A program made the translations under genes and the position numbers. Shown piece by piece: positions 37,506 to 50,700 of a DNA stretch of 64,000 bases; positions within the stretch are counted from its first letter, which is position 1; every line of letters begins with the position of its first letter. The DNA comes from Phaseolus vulgaris. Its lineage: Eukaryota > Streptophyta > Magnoliopsida > Fabales > Fabaceae. The notes beneath the pieces were generated by a model. The model had not been told where the DNA came from and did no database searches. It saw only the letters and a program-made list of their open reading frames with translations. The stretch spans positions 45,478,672 through 45,542,671 of the forward strand of contig NC_023759.2 in assembly GCF_000499845.2 (NCBI RefSeq), read 5' to 3'.

Positions 37506-38389
37506 TAAAATAGTCATAAAAATATATAATAGAGACTAATTACAAATGATATTAGTTAGTAAGTTTATTCATTATTACAACTAACATTGCATTTATTCAT
37601 TTTAATAATGAAAAATGTCATCCCTCTGGTTTGAACTTGGCATTTTGATAAAATTTTAATGATGATGGATTCAGCAGAAAAAGTTAATATTTTAGATAAA
37701 TTTCTTTTTATCAGTTTTATATTGGTGCCACTCATATTTTAAATAAAAAAAAGTTTGGCTGAGTTTTATATAAGTTACTTTAACTTAATCTAAAAGAAAC
37801 AAAGATCATAACTTGAAAATATTCATATGGGTGTATTGCTTTAAACCTATTTTGGTAGTTGTAGAATAGAGTAACTTTTATCCCCCCAAATGGTGACTTT
37901 TACATGCATGGAAATTGGAAGAAAAAAAAAAAAAAAAGGAAAGTGGTGGAGTCATGTCAAGAAGATTCAATGAACTTGACATGGCTATCAATTTGTATGA
38001 GGTCTTGACTTTTGAGTGTTGAAGACACAGAAGGCAAGGCATGGCCAACAAACCAAAACATACGTTGAGGTCGGATATGATAATATAATAGAATAGAATA
38101 CAATAAGAATGCATCACAACAAAAGACCAAAGGTAGCGAAGTAGGCAAAAGTTGGGGCATACTAGCCGCCTGCTTTAGAATTACAGGACCGTTCAAATAA
38201 ACAAAACATAACACATCTCATCCTCAACATCAATAATGTAACTCCCTTTCAAATTTATACTCTCTGCGCCTCTCTTTTCTTCAAAACCAGTTACGTCTAC
38301 TCTTAAATATGTCTATCATGTCAATTTCGATCCTCTTTTTATCTCTTTCAAATTATTTTTTCGATGCAATTCCACATTTAATTTAGATT
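37506..38389. other. Spacer between solo LTR and LINE relic
   Basis: Two overlapping minus-strand frames (37878-38214) have no recognisable domain. Nothing else can be assigned. Confidence 0.45.
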
Positions 38390-38770
38390 TTTTTTATCAA
38401 CAATTAAATAAATAAATAAATAAATAGGAACCACTTCAAGAGTGGTCCAACTCATATACATAAATACCTGACAATAAACTCCAATTAGAACGCCTACCTA
38501 CCAGTTTAGTAAAGGGGTTACCAGACCAATACTACCCAACATTACAGAATCAACCTCATACAATCTATAGGATTTAAAACCCAACTAGAATACGGGAAAT
38601 AAGCAAAACAAGACTTTGCATTAATGTGTATCAAAACGAACACTTCAACACATTTGGCACTCCACTATTAAAGATGACCGAGTTTCTATAATTTCCAATT
38701 TCACTCACAATGTCAATACAAATTGTAACCCAAAAATCTTTAACCAAAGAGAAGCCTGACTTTTAGATAT
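38390..38770 (-). pseudogene. LINE (L1-type) C-terminal pol and 3' UTR fragment
   Basis: Read on the minus strand, about 38705-38640 encodes EIGNYRNSVIFNSGVPNVL. After one frame shift, a segment near 38590-38560 gives SSWVLNPIDCM. Both are the characteristic C-terminal tail of plant LINE reverse-transcriptase ORFs. A 3' UTR follows, with a CTCTTGAAGTGG word, five or more TATT units (38426-38405) and a GTTGATAAAAAAAA end at 38403-38389. The frame shift and missing upstream domains make it a 5'-truncated dead copy, the usual state of LINE insertions. Confidence 0.65.
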
Positions 38771-41348
38771 TTCAAGTTTTGAATTTTAATAAAAAAAAAT
38801 CTGTACCTAAACTTTACTTATTTTTCGGTAAAGTTATATTAGTTTGAAAAAAACTGTTAAAATATTCATGATTGACACCTTACATTCCTATAAATTTTTG
38901 AAGCATATATCCAAGTGTCAATAGACTATAGTATTACTATCATAACATTCACATTTACAAAATATTTATTATTTATTGTTAGTAATTTTTATTTATTTTT
39001 TAAAAATCAAGTAATTAAATTAAAGTTTTTGGTAATAAAAAAATAAAAAATTGTTTAAAATTTAACTTTACATATTTGTGTTTTATATTTAGATTATAAA
39101 ATTAAAATTTATTTTAAATAAATTATATTCAAACTTATATTTTGTAGTGTATTTAATTTGTATTTGTATTTTTAGCAACAATAATTTTATTTATGTTAAT
39201 ATAATATAACATAATTCTATTTAGATTGCAGAAAAAATTTGTTTAAATTTTTGAAAAAAATAATAAACATATTAATATCCATGTTTGCAAGTATAAAATA
39301 ATTTATACATATCTTTCAAATAAATATCCAACAGATAACAAGACATTTTTTTTAAAAAGGAAGATGCAGTAACTGTTACCTCTATCCATTCCAATTCATT
39401 AGAATCTTTCCTTAATGAACATCTCTCTTCAAAATAATTAGTTGTTTCTTTAAATGGGAGGGGTAGATTATTTAAAATGATCCATTCTAATATAATTTGT
39501 TAATTATAATTTTTATTTATAAAATTATTAAATTTAAAACTACTATTGTTCTCATATACGATATCAATGTTTCGACCTCAAATTCAAGAGATAAGATCAT
39601 TAGAGTCAATCATCGCATTCAAAATATTGTCTGTTTGGAAGATCAGTGTTTCATCACAATTTTATTTTTAAAAGATATTTTAGTAAATTAAGGAAAAAAT
39701 GTATATTTAAATTATTCTTAACCTCCACTAAATGATACGAAATTATATATCACTGTACTAAATATATTGAATGTAAGTTTTTTTAATCCATGTCAACATG
39801 TTAGTACAGTGTTATATGTATATATTGTTGAGCATAAAAACAATTACGAGTCTTAGATTCATGTTTTGCTTAACATGTATTTATTATACTTATTCTTAAT
39901 GTTTAATAAAGTGATTTACTAAATAATAGAAGATGCCTGGACTCGGTCAAAATATATAATCAATTGAGAGATTTTTAAAATAATAATTGTATTTTTAATT
40001 TAAAAAGAATATAATTTTATTAAAATAAATACATATATTACATCACTTTAATGTTAAAAATACTTATTTATTTTTTATTTACAGAGTAAGTCAGCACTAA
40101 ACATCAGAAGCTATTTAAAATGGGGACAAGCGTGATGAATACTTTTACACATGAGAAGGGAATTTTGATGGTTTGGAAGGATTTGTGGAATTATTGCAGT
40201 AGACTTATCCAAACCCTGTAGATAAAACATATTATACGAAAGTTGTGTATAAGATGAGATTTGAAGTTTGATATCTGTATTGTGGTGGTGTTATTGGTAG
40301 CATTTGTGTATGGTTTATAGAGATGCCGGGGGATGAAGAACTTGGTAGCAGGAAGTGGGGTGAGTGGGGTCGTTGGTAGGTGTGTTGTGGCCCCTTCACT
40401 TTTGTTTCAATATTAGGGGTCTTTTCTTTCGGTCTTCACTCTCTCACCTGCGTCCAAATGCATACCAGAACCAAATAATAGTTGCGTCTTCACACGGCTA
40501 TTCCTTCCATCAAGGATAACAACTTTACAAACTAGTCATCACCAAACTAACTCTCTCATTTTTTCCCCTCCCTAATAAAAACATGGGTCCACTGCTGAAA
40601 TTCATGCACCCCTCACTCACCCTTCTCTCTGCCACTGCCAGCTCAAAAATCTCACGTCACACACTATACCATATGCTCCACACACCCTTCATTTTTTTAT
40701 TTCCACATTTTTTACCCCTTCTTTAGTAAACAATGATGGTTTTGACGCAACTGCTGCTAGATCTTAATTATTACCATTCGGGCGTAAATATATGACTTAT
40801 TCCTACTGACTTTTGCCTTTGCGATCATTTCTTTTGACGTATACTACTGACTGAATATATAGAATTGTTTAAATAGGAAATCTATGACCTTTTCCCAGTG
40901 TTTCCTTCTTTTGAAGTCATTTTCTTCAGAAAAGAAATTTGAATAAGAAAAGGGCGAGAGGAGCATGAGGAAGCAAAGAGTCCCATGATAACAATATTGA
41001 AATTGATAGAGCACACATGCAAAGGGACCATACAACTTACAAAATCCCCTTTTATATTATATATAGTCACACCCAAAAACATCGACAGGGTGAGTTCAGG
41101 ATCATCAGAGAATGGGGTTTCTATGATGTGATGTGTGCCAGTTATCTATTTGGTTAACTCAAAATCAACACAATCCAAAATTCTTTTAGGGGACACCAGT
41201 ACGGGTTTGTACATGTTTTGCAGTTTATTGCCTCTGGCTACCTATTCTTGTGATAAATACACTTGGACTATAAAATTACTCACCTCATTATAACTTAATT
41301 TCCCACATTTTGTCACCATTACCTTATTTTATACTTGTTTAATTGCAG
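38771..41348. other. Spacer with a promoter-like stretch at 40300-40740
   Basis: 38771-40250 is AT-rich with no gene. 40300-40740 is GC-richer, with pyrimidine-rich runs and CACGTCACACAC, and resembles promoter or 5' UTR DNA. A TATA-like TATATTATATATAG at 41055-41068 precedes the candidate exon at 41349. Minus-strand frames at 40844-41082 have no recognisable domain. Confidence 0.35.
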
Positions 41349-41428
41349 CATTATGTCATACAACATCTTATCCAAAGTAATTGAATTCCGTGTCACCATC
41401 ATCATGCTCATAACCTCCACCTTCTTAG
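41349..41428 (+). CDS. Orphan candidate first coding exon of a small secreted or membrane peptide
   Basis: A pyrimidine-rich stretch ending TTTAATTGCAG (41338-41348) is followed four bases later by ATG at 41353. The 25 full codons read MSYNILSKVIEFRVTIIMLI, then TSTFL, and end at TTAG|GTAATGG, a good donor. The peptide is a short basic head plus a hydrophobic segment, like a signal peptide or one membrane helix. A TATA-like element lies at 41055-41068, which would allow a non-coding first exon. I could not find a convincing downstream exon in the AT-rich 41430-43000 region, so this may be chance or a relic. No family is recognised. Confidence 0.25.
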
Positions 41429-43699
41429 GTAATGGTTTTACTTTTACAAATCATTTGCTTATCAACATGCATCCAATTATATAAATATAAGTTTTAGTTA
41501 AATCTCAAGTAGGATTTTAACCATCTAAGTTTTTTTCCCTTTAATTACTTTTATCATCTAAATAATCACCCATAAGATAATATAAGTGTATTAGCTCAAG
41601 TTTTTTTTTTTTTCATTTTTCTTTGACATTTTGTAGAAGAAATTTTTCTTTTTTACCTTGTCTTTGGTCTCGTTGAAAAATCTGAGTATTCAAATTATGG
41701 ATCAGCCAGGGGAACTAGGGAAGTAAATTAATTAAATTAAAAAAGAAGTTGCCGCAAGCAACATATCAACATGTAATTATTTTATATTAGAATTTTAAAA
41801 TAGAATTAGCCTTACCTTAAAAAAGTTGTATAAATCATAACTATCTATCCCTAATGTCATTATTTTTATATATTAAAAATTTAAAATAGATGTAGCAAAA
41901 TTTCTATATAGGAATTTTGTTTAGATTTTTAAAAAATCAGAGTATTTTTTAATAGAAATACAATCTTGCTGAATGAATGGGTTTCTTTCAATGGCAATTC
42001 TTGTTTTTTTGTTTATACTAAGGCAATGATTGAAACGGATTATTAGAAAATATAAAAATATGATGATTAGGAAAATGGAAGTATGAAGAATAAATAATAT
42101 TATTGAAAGAATTTAGGGTGAAAAGAATAGAAAAGACAGAAAAGAAGCAGCACAGTGGCGTGTAGAGGAGCATCCATGGACCTTTTTAAGTACAGGGAGA
42201 AGTATTGAGAGTTCTGACATATGAATATTCAGTATGCATCAATGGAGTAACTGAAGGTACTACTACCCTTTTACTCTGGTTTTCACAAGTGTCCGCGGGA
42301 GATCCAATGTGCTTTTACTAGCTGTGAAAACTTGGTTGTTAATGCAACTGGGGCAAGAACAAAAAGTTGGCGTGAGTTTTGACGAAAGAATCCAAGAGAC
42401 CTATGAAATATAAATACTATTGACATTGATCTGTGGGAGAATGACATATTGATTATTAAAAGGCCATTCATAGAAACTTTTATATACACATATACTATAT
42501 ATTAATAGCGCGCCTACCATATTATATAAATATAAATATAAAATATTGGTTTGCTTTATGAATGGATATGATACCCGAGCTAGCTAAATGAATGAATGTC
42601 CCCAACTTCGAAATTTGTAGTCCTATTAACATCACAGGCCTTAAATTTGTCACTGCTCATTCTTACACAATAATAGTTACTGATGGTGATTGAAAACTTC
42701 TAAAAGGCTGGGATGTAGAAAATAGCCGTTGCACTTCAGAATTTTAATAAATATGGTTATTCTCTGTCTTTCCATGCGAATGATGGGGTTACCTCAAACA
42801 AGCTGGAAAGGGTTATTACTAATTATTTATTGGACCGTGCATTTCCTTCTTTGTCCATTTCTTTCTACTCTGTGCTCTTTTTTCACGCATCCAAGTCAAG
42901 TCATCCTTTGGTTGCCTTCAAAATTTGTTCAGAGACAAATTCTGATAATTACAGGCTTTCATTTTTGGGATAACAAAACGAGGGAAAGGATAGATTAATT
43001 TCTCGAACAAATAATATCTTGACTTATGCTATTTTATTTTCTTCTGTTGATCATTGTGATATGCTGATGTCTGCTAGTATAGGTCTGATGCATGAGAGCC
43101 AAGAAGGGACCACTTTTTTTAGGGGCTCATGATTCATAGACACATCATACATGCACTTGATTGGGACCCCTTGCTTTTTTAACTCTCTCTTTAACTTTTC
43201 TCTTTTTCCGGTTACACTTTTAATCTGCTAAAATTTACACACTGTAGGGTAACTGGTAAAGTTTAAGAGATGATAATGCATTAATAAATAAATAAATAAA
43301 TAAACAAATAAATCTAAGAGATAATCATTACAAGGGAAATACAACTGTAAATAATTTTGACAAATATATTTTCAGCTTTTAAAGCATTAAAGTTGGTGTT
43401 ATGGTAGTTGGTTCTGCGTTCCTTAGCCATTTAATTGCTTTATCTTCAAACTCAGGCATCCAACCACAAAAAATTCCCAAATAAGTTGATGAGAAAAATA
43501 TGGAAATTGCGAAAACGACAAGAAGATATTTAATGGAGAAATGAGCAATGAGATCCCTCCACCCGCTTCTTGTCCATCATCATCCTCCTTTTTTTTTCTT
43601 TTTCTTTTTCTTATTAAACAAACAATTAATTGAGCTTTGCGGAAGGAGACGTTTCCTCGTTTTTCAGCTGTTTGTATCTTCTGACACACCTTGATTGCA
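41429..43699. other. Spacer upstream of the BLH1-like gene
   Basis: No gene is supported. Frames at 42283-42489 minus, 42729-42998 plus and 43423-43689 minus lack domains. An (AATA)n-type tract lies at about 43281-43312. The right part is probably distal promoter of the homeobox gene. Confidence 0.4.
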
Positions 43700-43741
43700 T
43701 TTCCATTATATATTTTTTATAGATTTCTCAGCACAAAGCTA

Positions 43742-43761
43742 CTCTCTCTCTCTCTCTCTCT
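43742..43761. repeat. (CT)n microsatellite
   Basis: Ten CT units just downstream of the candidate TATA box, in the position typical of plant CT-rich core-promoter or leader tracts. Confidence 0.9.
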
Positions 43762-44407
43762 ATATTCAAAAGTTCTTTGTTGCTCATCAAAGGGTGCTTG
43801 GCTTGTGCACCAAATGATTTGAAAAGAGAGGGTCAAATCAAAAGAAGTTCCCCTGTTTTGATCTATTCATTTCACAGGTACTTGTTTTTCAAAAGAAAAA
43901 AAAAGGCACTGAGGCATGTATGCTCACTTCATTGTTCTCACAATTTCCCCCCAACCCAGAATTTCATATAATAAAAAAACAATTTTTTTAAAAGAAAAAG
44001 ATCATAAATGTGTGGATAATGAAGTGAACAAAGATGGGCATCTTTTTCCCAAGTCTTTTTTAACCATCTCTCTCTTCAACTCTTTTTTTACCCTTTTCAG
44101 TTGGGGTGGAATTGCAGCGGATTTGAGTCTGACAGAGAGCTTTCCTCTTTGCAAGTGAAGCGACTGATGAAATCCCAAACATAGATAGATAGATAGATAC
44201 ATAGATCACATATGCACGTTGACAGGTCCGTTTGATCCATCAATTTCTTTCTGCTTTCATGTACGTTTTCGTTAGCCATAACTGTTTTGCTTTCATGGGT
44301 GAGACTAACTGTGCGTGTGCGTCCTTCTCTTTCTCTCTCTTTCTCGTACTTCTCAGCTCACTCACTGCAAATCAATTTCTTCTTTCCCTTGCCGTTCAGA
44401 AACGATC

Positions 44408-44725
44408 ATGAAGCACGTGCGCACCCCAATTCTCCTATCACCAGGTACACACTATAGCCACCATATCATTCATTCCATTAACTAATACATACAAAATGAA
44501 TTATCTTTAAGTTTTTTCTTTCAAACTTCGTGAGACACCATCACAAAACCATGCACAAAGTGTCTTAAATTGGAATGAACTACAAGTGAAACAGGATCTC
44601 AGATATTATTATTCAGGTTTAATTTTCATCGGTTTTCCCACTTCTGTTTGTGTTTGCTCAGGATTCTTTTGAGAGAGAAACTACCTAAGGAGCTGCAAAT
44701 ATTGGGAGTTGTGTTGATGGGTTGA
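44408..44725 (+). promoter_or_regulatory. Upstream ORFs in the BLH1-like leader
   Basis: If the first leader intron is removed, ATG 44408 opens a 15-codon frame. It uses 44408-44444, joins 44662 and stops at TGA 44670-44672, giving MKHVRTPILLSPGFF. A second minimal frame, Met-Gly-stop, lies at 44717-44725. Both precede the main ATG (44939) and could reduce its translation. Upstream ORFs are known in several BEL1-like transcripts. Whether either is translated here cannot be seen. Confidence 0.4.
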
Positions 44726-44938
44726 TCCACAGATCGTTACAAGATTCATCGCAGGTATGGCACAAATATACATGTGTAAGTGAGGTGCATGTTTAGGTTA
44801 TGTGTTGAAAGTTGGGACTAAGGGTTGTGGCTTGGTGGCATGTGTTGGATTGGATGTGAACTTTGAAAGCATAGCGTAACTAACGTGGCGGTAGTGCTCT
44901 CTTTTCAGTGAAGTAACAACCTATTATAACCCAAACCG

Positions 44939-47771
44939 ATGGCGACATACTTTCATCATGGTAACTCCGAAATCCAATCAGGTGCCGCCGACGGACTCCA
45001 AACTCTTGTCCTCATGAACCCCGGCTACATCCACTACTCCGACGCGCCGTCGCAGCCCCCTCCCTCACACGCTGCGGGAAATCTCGTGTTTCTCAACTCC
45101 GCCGCAGTTGCCGGCACCAACAGCAACAACTCCTTCAACCCTCACGCGCCGCCCTCTCACACCCAACAATTCGTTGGAATCCCCCTCTCCGCTTCCCAGG
45201 ACCTCAACCACCACTCCATGCACGCGCACCACGACGTCTCGGCACTGCATGGCTTCCTCCCGCGCATGCAGTACAATCATTGGAACGCGCTTGACCCGGC
45301 CTCGGCGGCGCGTGAAACCCCACGCGCACAGCAGGGCTTGTCTCTGGGGCTTGGGTCGTTCCGGGAGGGTCAGGCGCCGGGGATGTCAGGCGACGACTTG
45401 CGCGTGTCGGGCGGTTCGCCGTCGTCGGCGTCTGGGGTTACCAATAATGGAGCTTCGGGCATTCAGAGCGTACTCTTGAGCTCAAAGTACTTGAAGGCAG
45501 CGCATGAACTTTTAGAAGAGGTTGTGAATGTTAACAATGGGACTGGCACCGAGCTGGGTAAAAAGAGTGGTGGACAGAACAAGGTGATTGGAGAATCATC
45601 CGCTGCAGGTAGTGGAGATGGTTCAGTTGTTGGGGAAGGGAACGGAAAACGTAGCTCTGAGCTATCGACTGCAGAAAGACAAGAAATTCAGATGAAGAAA
45701 GCAAAACTAATTGCCATGCTTGATGAGGTATGTGTTGTTCACTTTAATTACAGCATGTTTGGTTAAACTTCTCGTGTTTTTCACGTTTATGAACAAGTCA
45801 ATTGTTCAAACTTTCACATTTTAATTGGATTTCCCATTTTTCAACGAGTTTCAAAAACAGTATTGGTGTTTTTGGCTTTTAATCTTGGTATGACTACTAG
45901 TGTTGGACTTGAAATCATAGCTTCATCTTATCTAATGAAAAATGGATTGGGTTGAGCATCAAGAATAATTTGGAGTAAGACAAACTATAGATCGAATTTA
46001 TGTTAAAAGAAGTGTTTATTTTAATTACTTATAATGTTTCAAATAGAATTCTTGTTTGAAAAAGGTGTTTGTGTAGTATATCTGATAATGTCTCACTCAG
46101 GTATGTTCAGGAAAAATATAGTTGTCACGCCAAAAATAATATAATCTAATGATTAATGCATGGAAATTCAGAAAGATTGTGAAGGGCTAATAATGCTGAA
46201 TTGCATGGTTGTGGTTGGTTGCAATATCGAAATTTTTGTGACACTTGAATAAATGGATAGTTTATTGATGTGATACTTTTGGTTGAAGGTGGAGCAAAGG
46301 TACAGGCAGTACCACCAGCAGATGGAGATAGTGGTGTCGTCGTTTGAGCAAGCTGCGGGGATTGGGTCTGCGAGGACATACACTGCCCTTGCATTGCAAA
46401 CAATCTCTAAGCAGTTTCGGTGTTTGAAAGATGCAATTGCAGGGCAGGTTCGAGCTGCTAACAAGAGCTTAGGAGAAGAAGATTGCTTTGGAGGGAAAAT
46501 AGAAGGTTCGAGGCTCAAATATGTGGACCATCATCTAAGGCAGCAACGAGCTCTTCAACAATTGGGAATGATCCAGCACAATGCTTGGAGACCCCAGAGA
46601 GGATTACCTGAAAGATCTGTTTCTGTTCTTCGTGCCTGGCTCTTCGAACACTTCCTCCACCCGTAAGCACTTAACTTTTATAAAAACTCTCTCTTCTAAC
46701 TTCTTCAAAAGTTGAACTGCATCAGCTGATTTTATCTTGTTAGATAAGCTCAATTTATTTTAACTTCTTGATTCTTTTAGAATGAAAAAGTTTACAATAT
46801 TTTAAATGATTCCAGATATCCCAAGGACTCGGACAAACACATGTTGGCAAAACAAACAGGGCTAACAAGGAGCCAGGTAACTAACATGCTAATGCTATTT
46901 AACTCTTCCATTTGATGATTGGTTCTTCACCTTAATAATGCTGGGCGGGTGACAGGTTTCAAATTGGTTTATAAATGCTCGAGTTCGGCTTTGGAAGCCA
47001 ATGGTGGAGGAAATGTACTTGGAAGAGATGAAGGATCATGAACAGAATGGATCTGAGGATAAATCAAGCAAGAGCAATGAAGATTCTTCTACGAAAATGG
47101 CAGCCCCACCAGAGAGAGGTCCTTCCAATGAAACCGAGGCTAAAAGTTTTAATTCCAAACAAGAGGTTTCAAAGAGCCAGAACACTGCTATGGTTTCAGT
47201 TTCTAGACCATCAACGTCACAACTTGGTGGGAATGTGAGAAACCAATCAGGATTCAGCTTCATGGGATCATCAGAGCTAGAAGGGATCACACAAGGGAGT
47301 CCGAAGAAAGCAAGGAATCATGAGATGATGCATTCCCCAAATAGTGTACCTTCAATGAACATTGATGTGAAGCCCAATGAGGCAAACAATGAACAACTCT
47401 CAATGAAATTTGGGGACGATAGGCAAGGCAGAAACGAATCCTCTTTCATGGTAAACCAAACAAACTTCATTGGTGGTTTTGGACAGTACCCAATTGGGGA
47501 TATTGGAAGGTTTGATGCAGAGCAGTTTGCCCCAAGGTTTTCAGGTAATGGCGTTTCCCTTACTCTTGGTCTTGACTCATTACCAGGAACCCATCAAACA
47601 TTCCTCCCAAACCAAAACATTCAACTGGGTAGAAGCTTGGACATTGGTGAACCAAATGAGTTTGGTAGCATAAACACTTCCTCTCCCCACTCTTCTGCAG
47701 CTTATGAGAGTATCAGCATGCAAAACCCAAAGAGGTTTGCTGCACAATTGTTGCCAGACTTTGTGACCTGA
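44939..47771 (+). CDS. BLH1: BEL1-like TALE homeodomain transcription factor (BLH1-like)
   Basis: Four coding exons, 44939-45727, 46289-46662, 46816-46876 and 46956-47771, with GT-AG introns and phases 0, 2 and 0. They sum to 2040 nt, or 679 residues; Arabidopsis BLH1 is about 680. The 61-bp third exon is the hallmark homeobox exon of this family. Domains in order: ZIBEL-like motif GLSLGLG (133-139), SKY box beginning [15 protein letters not shown] (181-195), BELL region (about 250-325), and TALE homeodomain (about 365-427) with the three-residue P-Y-P loop extension and recognition helix [12 protein letters not shown] (412-423). A C-terminal ZIBEL motif VSLTLGL lies at 608-614. Such proteins pair with KNOX homeodomain partners through SKY/BELL and act in the nucleus in meristem, organ and hormone programmes. 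The symbol rests on length and motif order. The 5' third of exon 1 is much more GC-rich than the rest. Confidence 0.95.
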
Positions 47772-50700
47772 GTAACACATTGAAAGGTGAGCAATGTGAT
47801 AGCACAATGCTACTACTCGCTGCTTCTGAATCCCTCTCAATTTCTTCTTAGTTCCCTGCTTATGTGGGGAGTGGTGAACAATTGTAGTGTAAAGAAAGAA
47901 GGAATTTTACTTTAGTATAAGTTTATACCCTGCATAGAACTATTTGAGTTCTTAGATAGCTTAGGATTTGAAAGTATATGGTTGAGGTTGTATATTATTT
48001 TTGTAAGCTCTGAAGGTGGGATAGATGGATTGTTGTCATAAACTTTATTTTGGTAAAAGATACCAATATATCTTCCATTGAAAATATATGTTGTGCTATT
48101 TTACACACTGAAGAAACCAGAACTAAATGCAATATAATATATTCTTTTTATGTACAATATGTGTCTACCAAAATGAAAGTAAAATCTAGAAGGATTATGT
48201 CTTTCATAAATAAAAAGAAAATTTGAAGATGTTATCACAGAATTCTTTTTTTGTTAGTTCAAGAAATGAAAGCAAACTTAGTCATTGAAAGTTGTGTTTC
48301 CCTACATAATCTCAAAATCAGTTTTGAAATCTCATCTGTGTTGTTTTATCCTATACTATGTGGGTCTATTTATAGGTCCCAAAAGTAGTTAATAACATTT
48401 TTTATGGACAGTGGACCTTATCAATTAAGGCATTATCTATTTAATAATTCACTTATAAGTTAATTTAGTGGGGTGAGATTTTGCTAAATATGAGAGATCT
48501 TCCAGTCACTTATGATTAGCGTTTTCTATGACATCTTAACTTAAATAACTCTTTAGTTCTCATCAAATTTATAACTAGAAAATTACCTAACAATTTAACT
48601 CAAAGAGCTTACACAAGTAACCTATCCCCTATCAATTTTCTTTAGTTTTCTATATTTTCACTCATCTTTTGAGTATGTATGTGAAGGTGAGATATCTGCA
48701 AAATAGACTCTAACTTTTAAGCCGAAATGTTTGTCTAATTAGCAAGTTCATAATTAAAACAGCCATTATATTTACTTTTTTCTATTGGGATTTGTACTAT
48801 GTGAAAATTAACGTAGACCCAACGATCCCTTAATTATGTTTTATAATCCTTAATTAGAATTAATCTATTTAATTTGCGACTGAGCGTAATACCGAACTTG
48901 GTCGAAAGGTTGGGTTGTCCCATAAGGGTTGCCCATTTTTCTTCTCTTGCTCCTCCTTCTCTCCCATAAACTACCATTTGTTTTCCACAATTATCACTTT
49001 TTGGCAGTTTAAATAGAAACTGTTAAAATTAGTAAAAATTGTCAAATAATCCTAAAAAATATTTTTTAAAGGTATATTTCATTAGCCAAATTCATTTTTA
49101 AAATATTTAATGTAAAATTCATAAAATACATATTTAAAAGAATTTATGCATAATCTGCATACGTATGATTTGAAAATCAAAAGGGAGGGAGAGGTTATGG
49201 TTCCAGTTATGGGTTTTTGGACTAGAGTTCAAGTTCATTTAAAAAAAAACGTTAATCATTAATATTTGCCGATTAAAGAATATGGACAAATTATACTCAC
49301 ATTTTTTTAATTACAATAAAGTGTCACTAATTATATTAAATGATTTATTTTATTTGTGATTTATCTTATTTTAAATTTATGTTCATTTATTTGTATCACC
49401 AATTAAGATATAACTTTATATTAAATATTAAAAAAATTACTCTATTTAATTATATGATAATTTATAATTGAATGATGATATAATTTTTTTTACATTGTTA
49501 ATGTAATGACTAATTTTTTTTTTATATTTTAATACTTTAATTTGTAATCTTTTTAAATATATTTTGTATAAGTTCTAGTTATTAAATAAAATAAGAAAAG
49601 TGAGTGATAATTTATTTAAAATAGGTGAGTTTCTATTTAGAAATTAATAGGCCAAGGGCATGAGTAATTTTTTTCAAGATTATCTTACCAACTCGTCCAA
49701 TAAACAATTTCATTCGTTGCATGGATATAGAAATTGTTGAACAGGGAATGATTTTGACTGTTGTAAGATGTTTTTAGATAAACAAAGTGATATTATTTTG
49801 AAGAATAGTATCGTAGTTTTTCATATAACACGAGATTTTGTAGGTTAAAGCTGTTGCTAAAGATTTTGATTTTCTTACCATCATAACTGATAGTTGGCAT
49901 GCCAATTTAACACAAACATGCAGAAGACACTCGTATGATGATGGTCCAAAACTGGTACACGAGAGCAACACGGTTCGAACACACATTCAATACAAAGTAA
50001 ATTGGTGTTGACCAAACTTTATGATGTTTGATCCAATCTCAATCACCTCTCACTCTCCCTTAAAAAAAAATAAAATAAAATAAAATAATAATAATAATTT
50101 ATGAATATTTCAACCTTTATACAATAAATCTTCACCATATCATCTACTTGTATATGTTCAACTAATAAAATATCAGAAAAAAACAACTTCTCAATTTCTT
50201 CTGAATGTATAGATCAATGTTTATTGTTGGTAGCTAGGCTTTCTAGCCAATCTATCTAATGTGATACAATAATCTCCGATCATATGAATTATACTACAAC
50301 TCTATTGTTTCGGCTAGTCTACAATGGTGATCACTCTACCAGAGTTGAGGACTACTCTAGTTGTTTCAAAATTGTGTGTTCTCTTTATTATTATACACGC
50401 CAACTGTTTTTAAAATCTTAAGTAATATTTTGTTAATTATGTTGTTCATCTAACTATGTATGTATAATTTAAATTGTAAAAAAAAATATTAAAATGACAA
50501 AAATATTATCATTATAATATTCATCACCTTTAATACCTACCGCACAAACCCAACCAACCTTTCAATTGATGAAAATGTATGTGTGCGCAAATGGGTGTCT
50601 GTCTGTCGCTCAATCATTAGGAGTACATGAAGTGGTCAAATTGTTTTACTATCTATGCAGCTAATCAAGTTTTATCCTCTTAAAAGAAGAGGTAGCTTGT

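Larger units (their letters stand above)
43700..44938 (+). promoter_or_regulatory. Promoter and spliced 5' leader of the BLH1-like gene
   Basis: TATATATT at 43707-43714 is followed by a (CT)n tract at 43742-43761, a common core-promoter pattern in plants. An (ATAG)n tract lies at 44181-44200. Two non-coding introns are well marked. The first exon ends at 44444 (CCAG|GTACAC). A middle exon runs from 44662 (after TTTGCTCAG) to 44754 (GCAG|GTATGG). The last leader exon starts at 44909 (after CTCTTTTCAG), 30 bases before ATG 44939. The start of the first exon is not fixed; it may lie near 43740. Long, intron-bearing leaders are usual in BEL1-like genes. Confidence 0.55.

Noticed and set aside
40580..40730. 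ATG-initiated frame starting MGPLLKFMHPSLTLL.
   Set aside because: It lies in promoter-like pyrimidine-rich DNA, has no recognisable family, and ends in low-complexity Phe/Leu/Pro.
42250..42385. Plus-strand frame with two Cys in CAFTSC, considered as a second exon for the 41349 candidate.
   Set aside because: The acceptor that would join it in the right phase is absent; the available acceptor gives another frame that stops after a few codons.
45065..45479. Frames on both strands (45065-45280 minus, 45108-45479 plus) that look like extra proteins.
   Set aside because: They overlap the GC-rich part of BLH1 exon 1, which is the real coding frame. They arise from its base composition.
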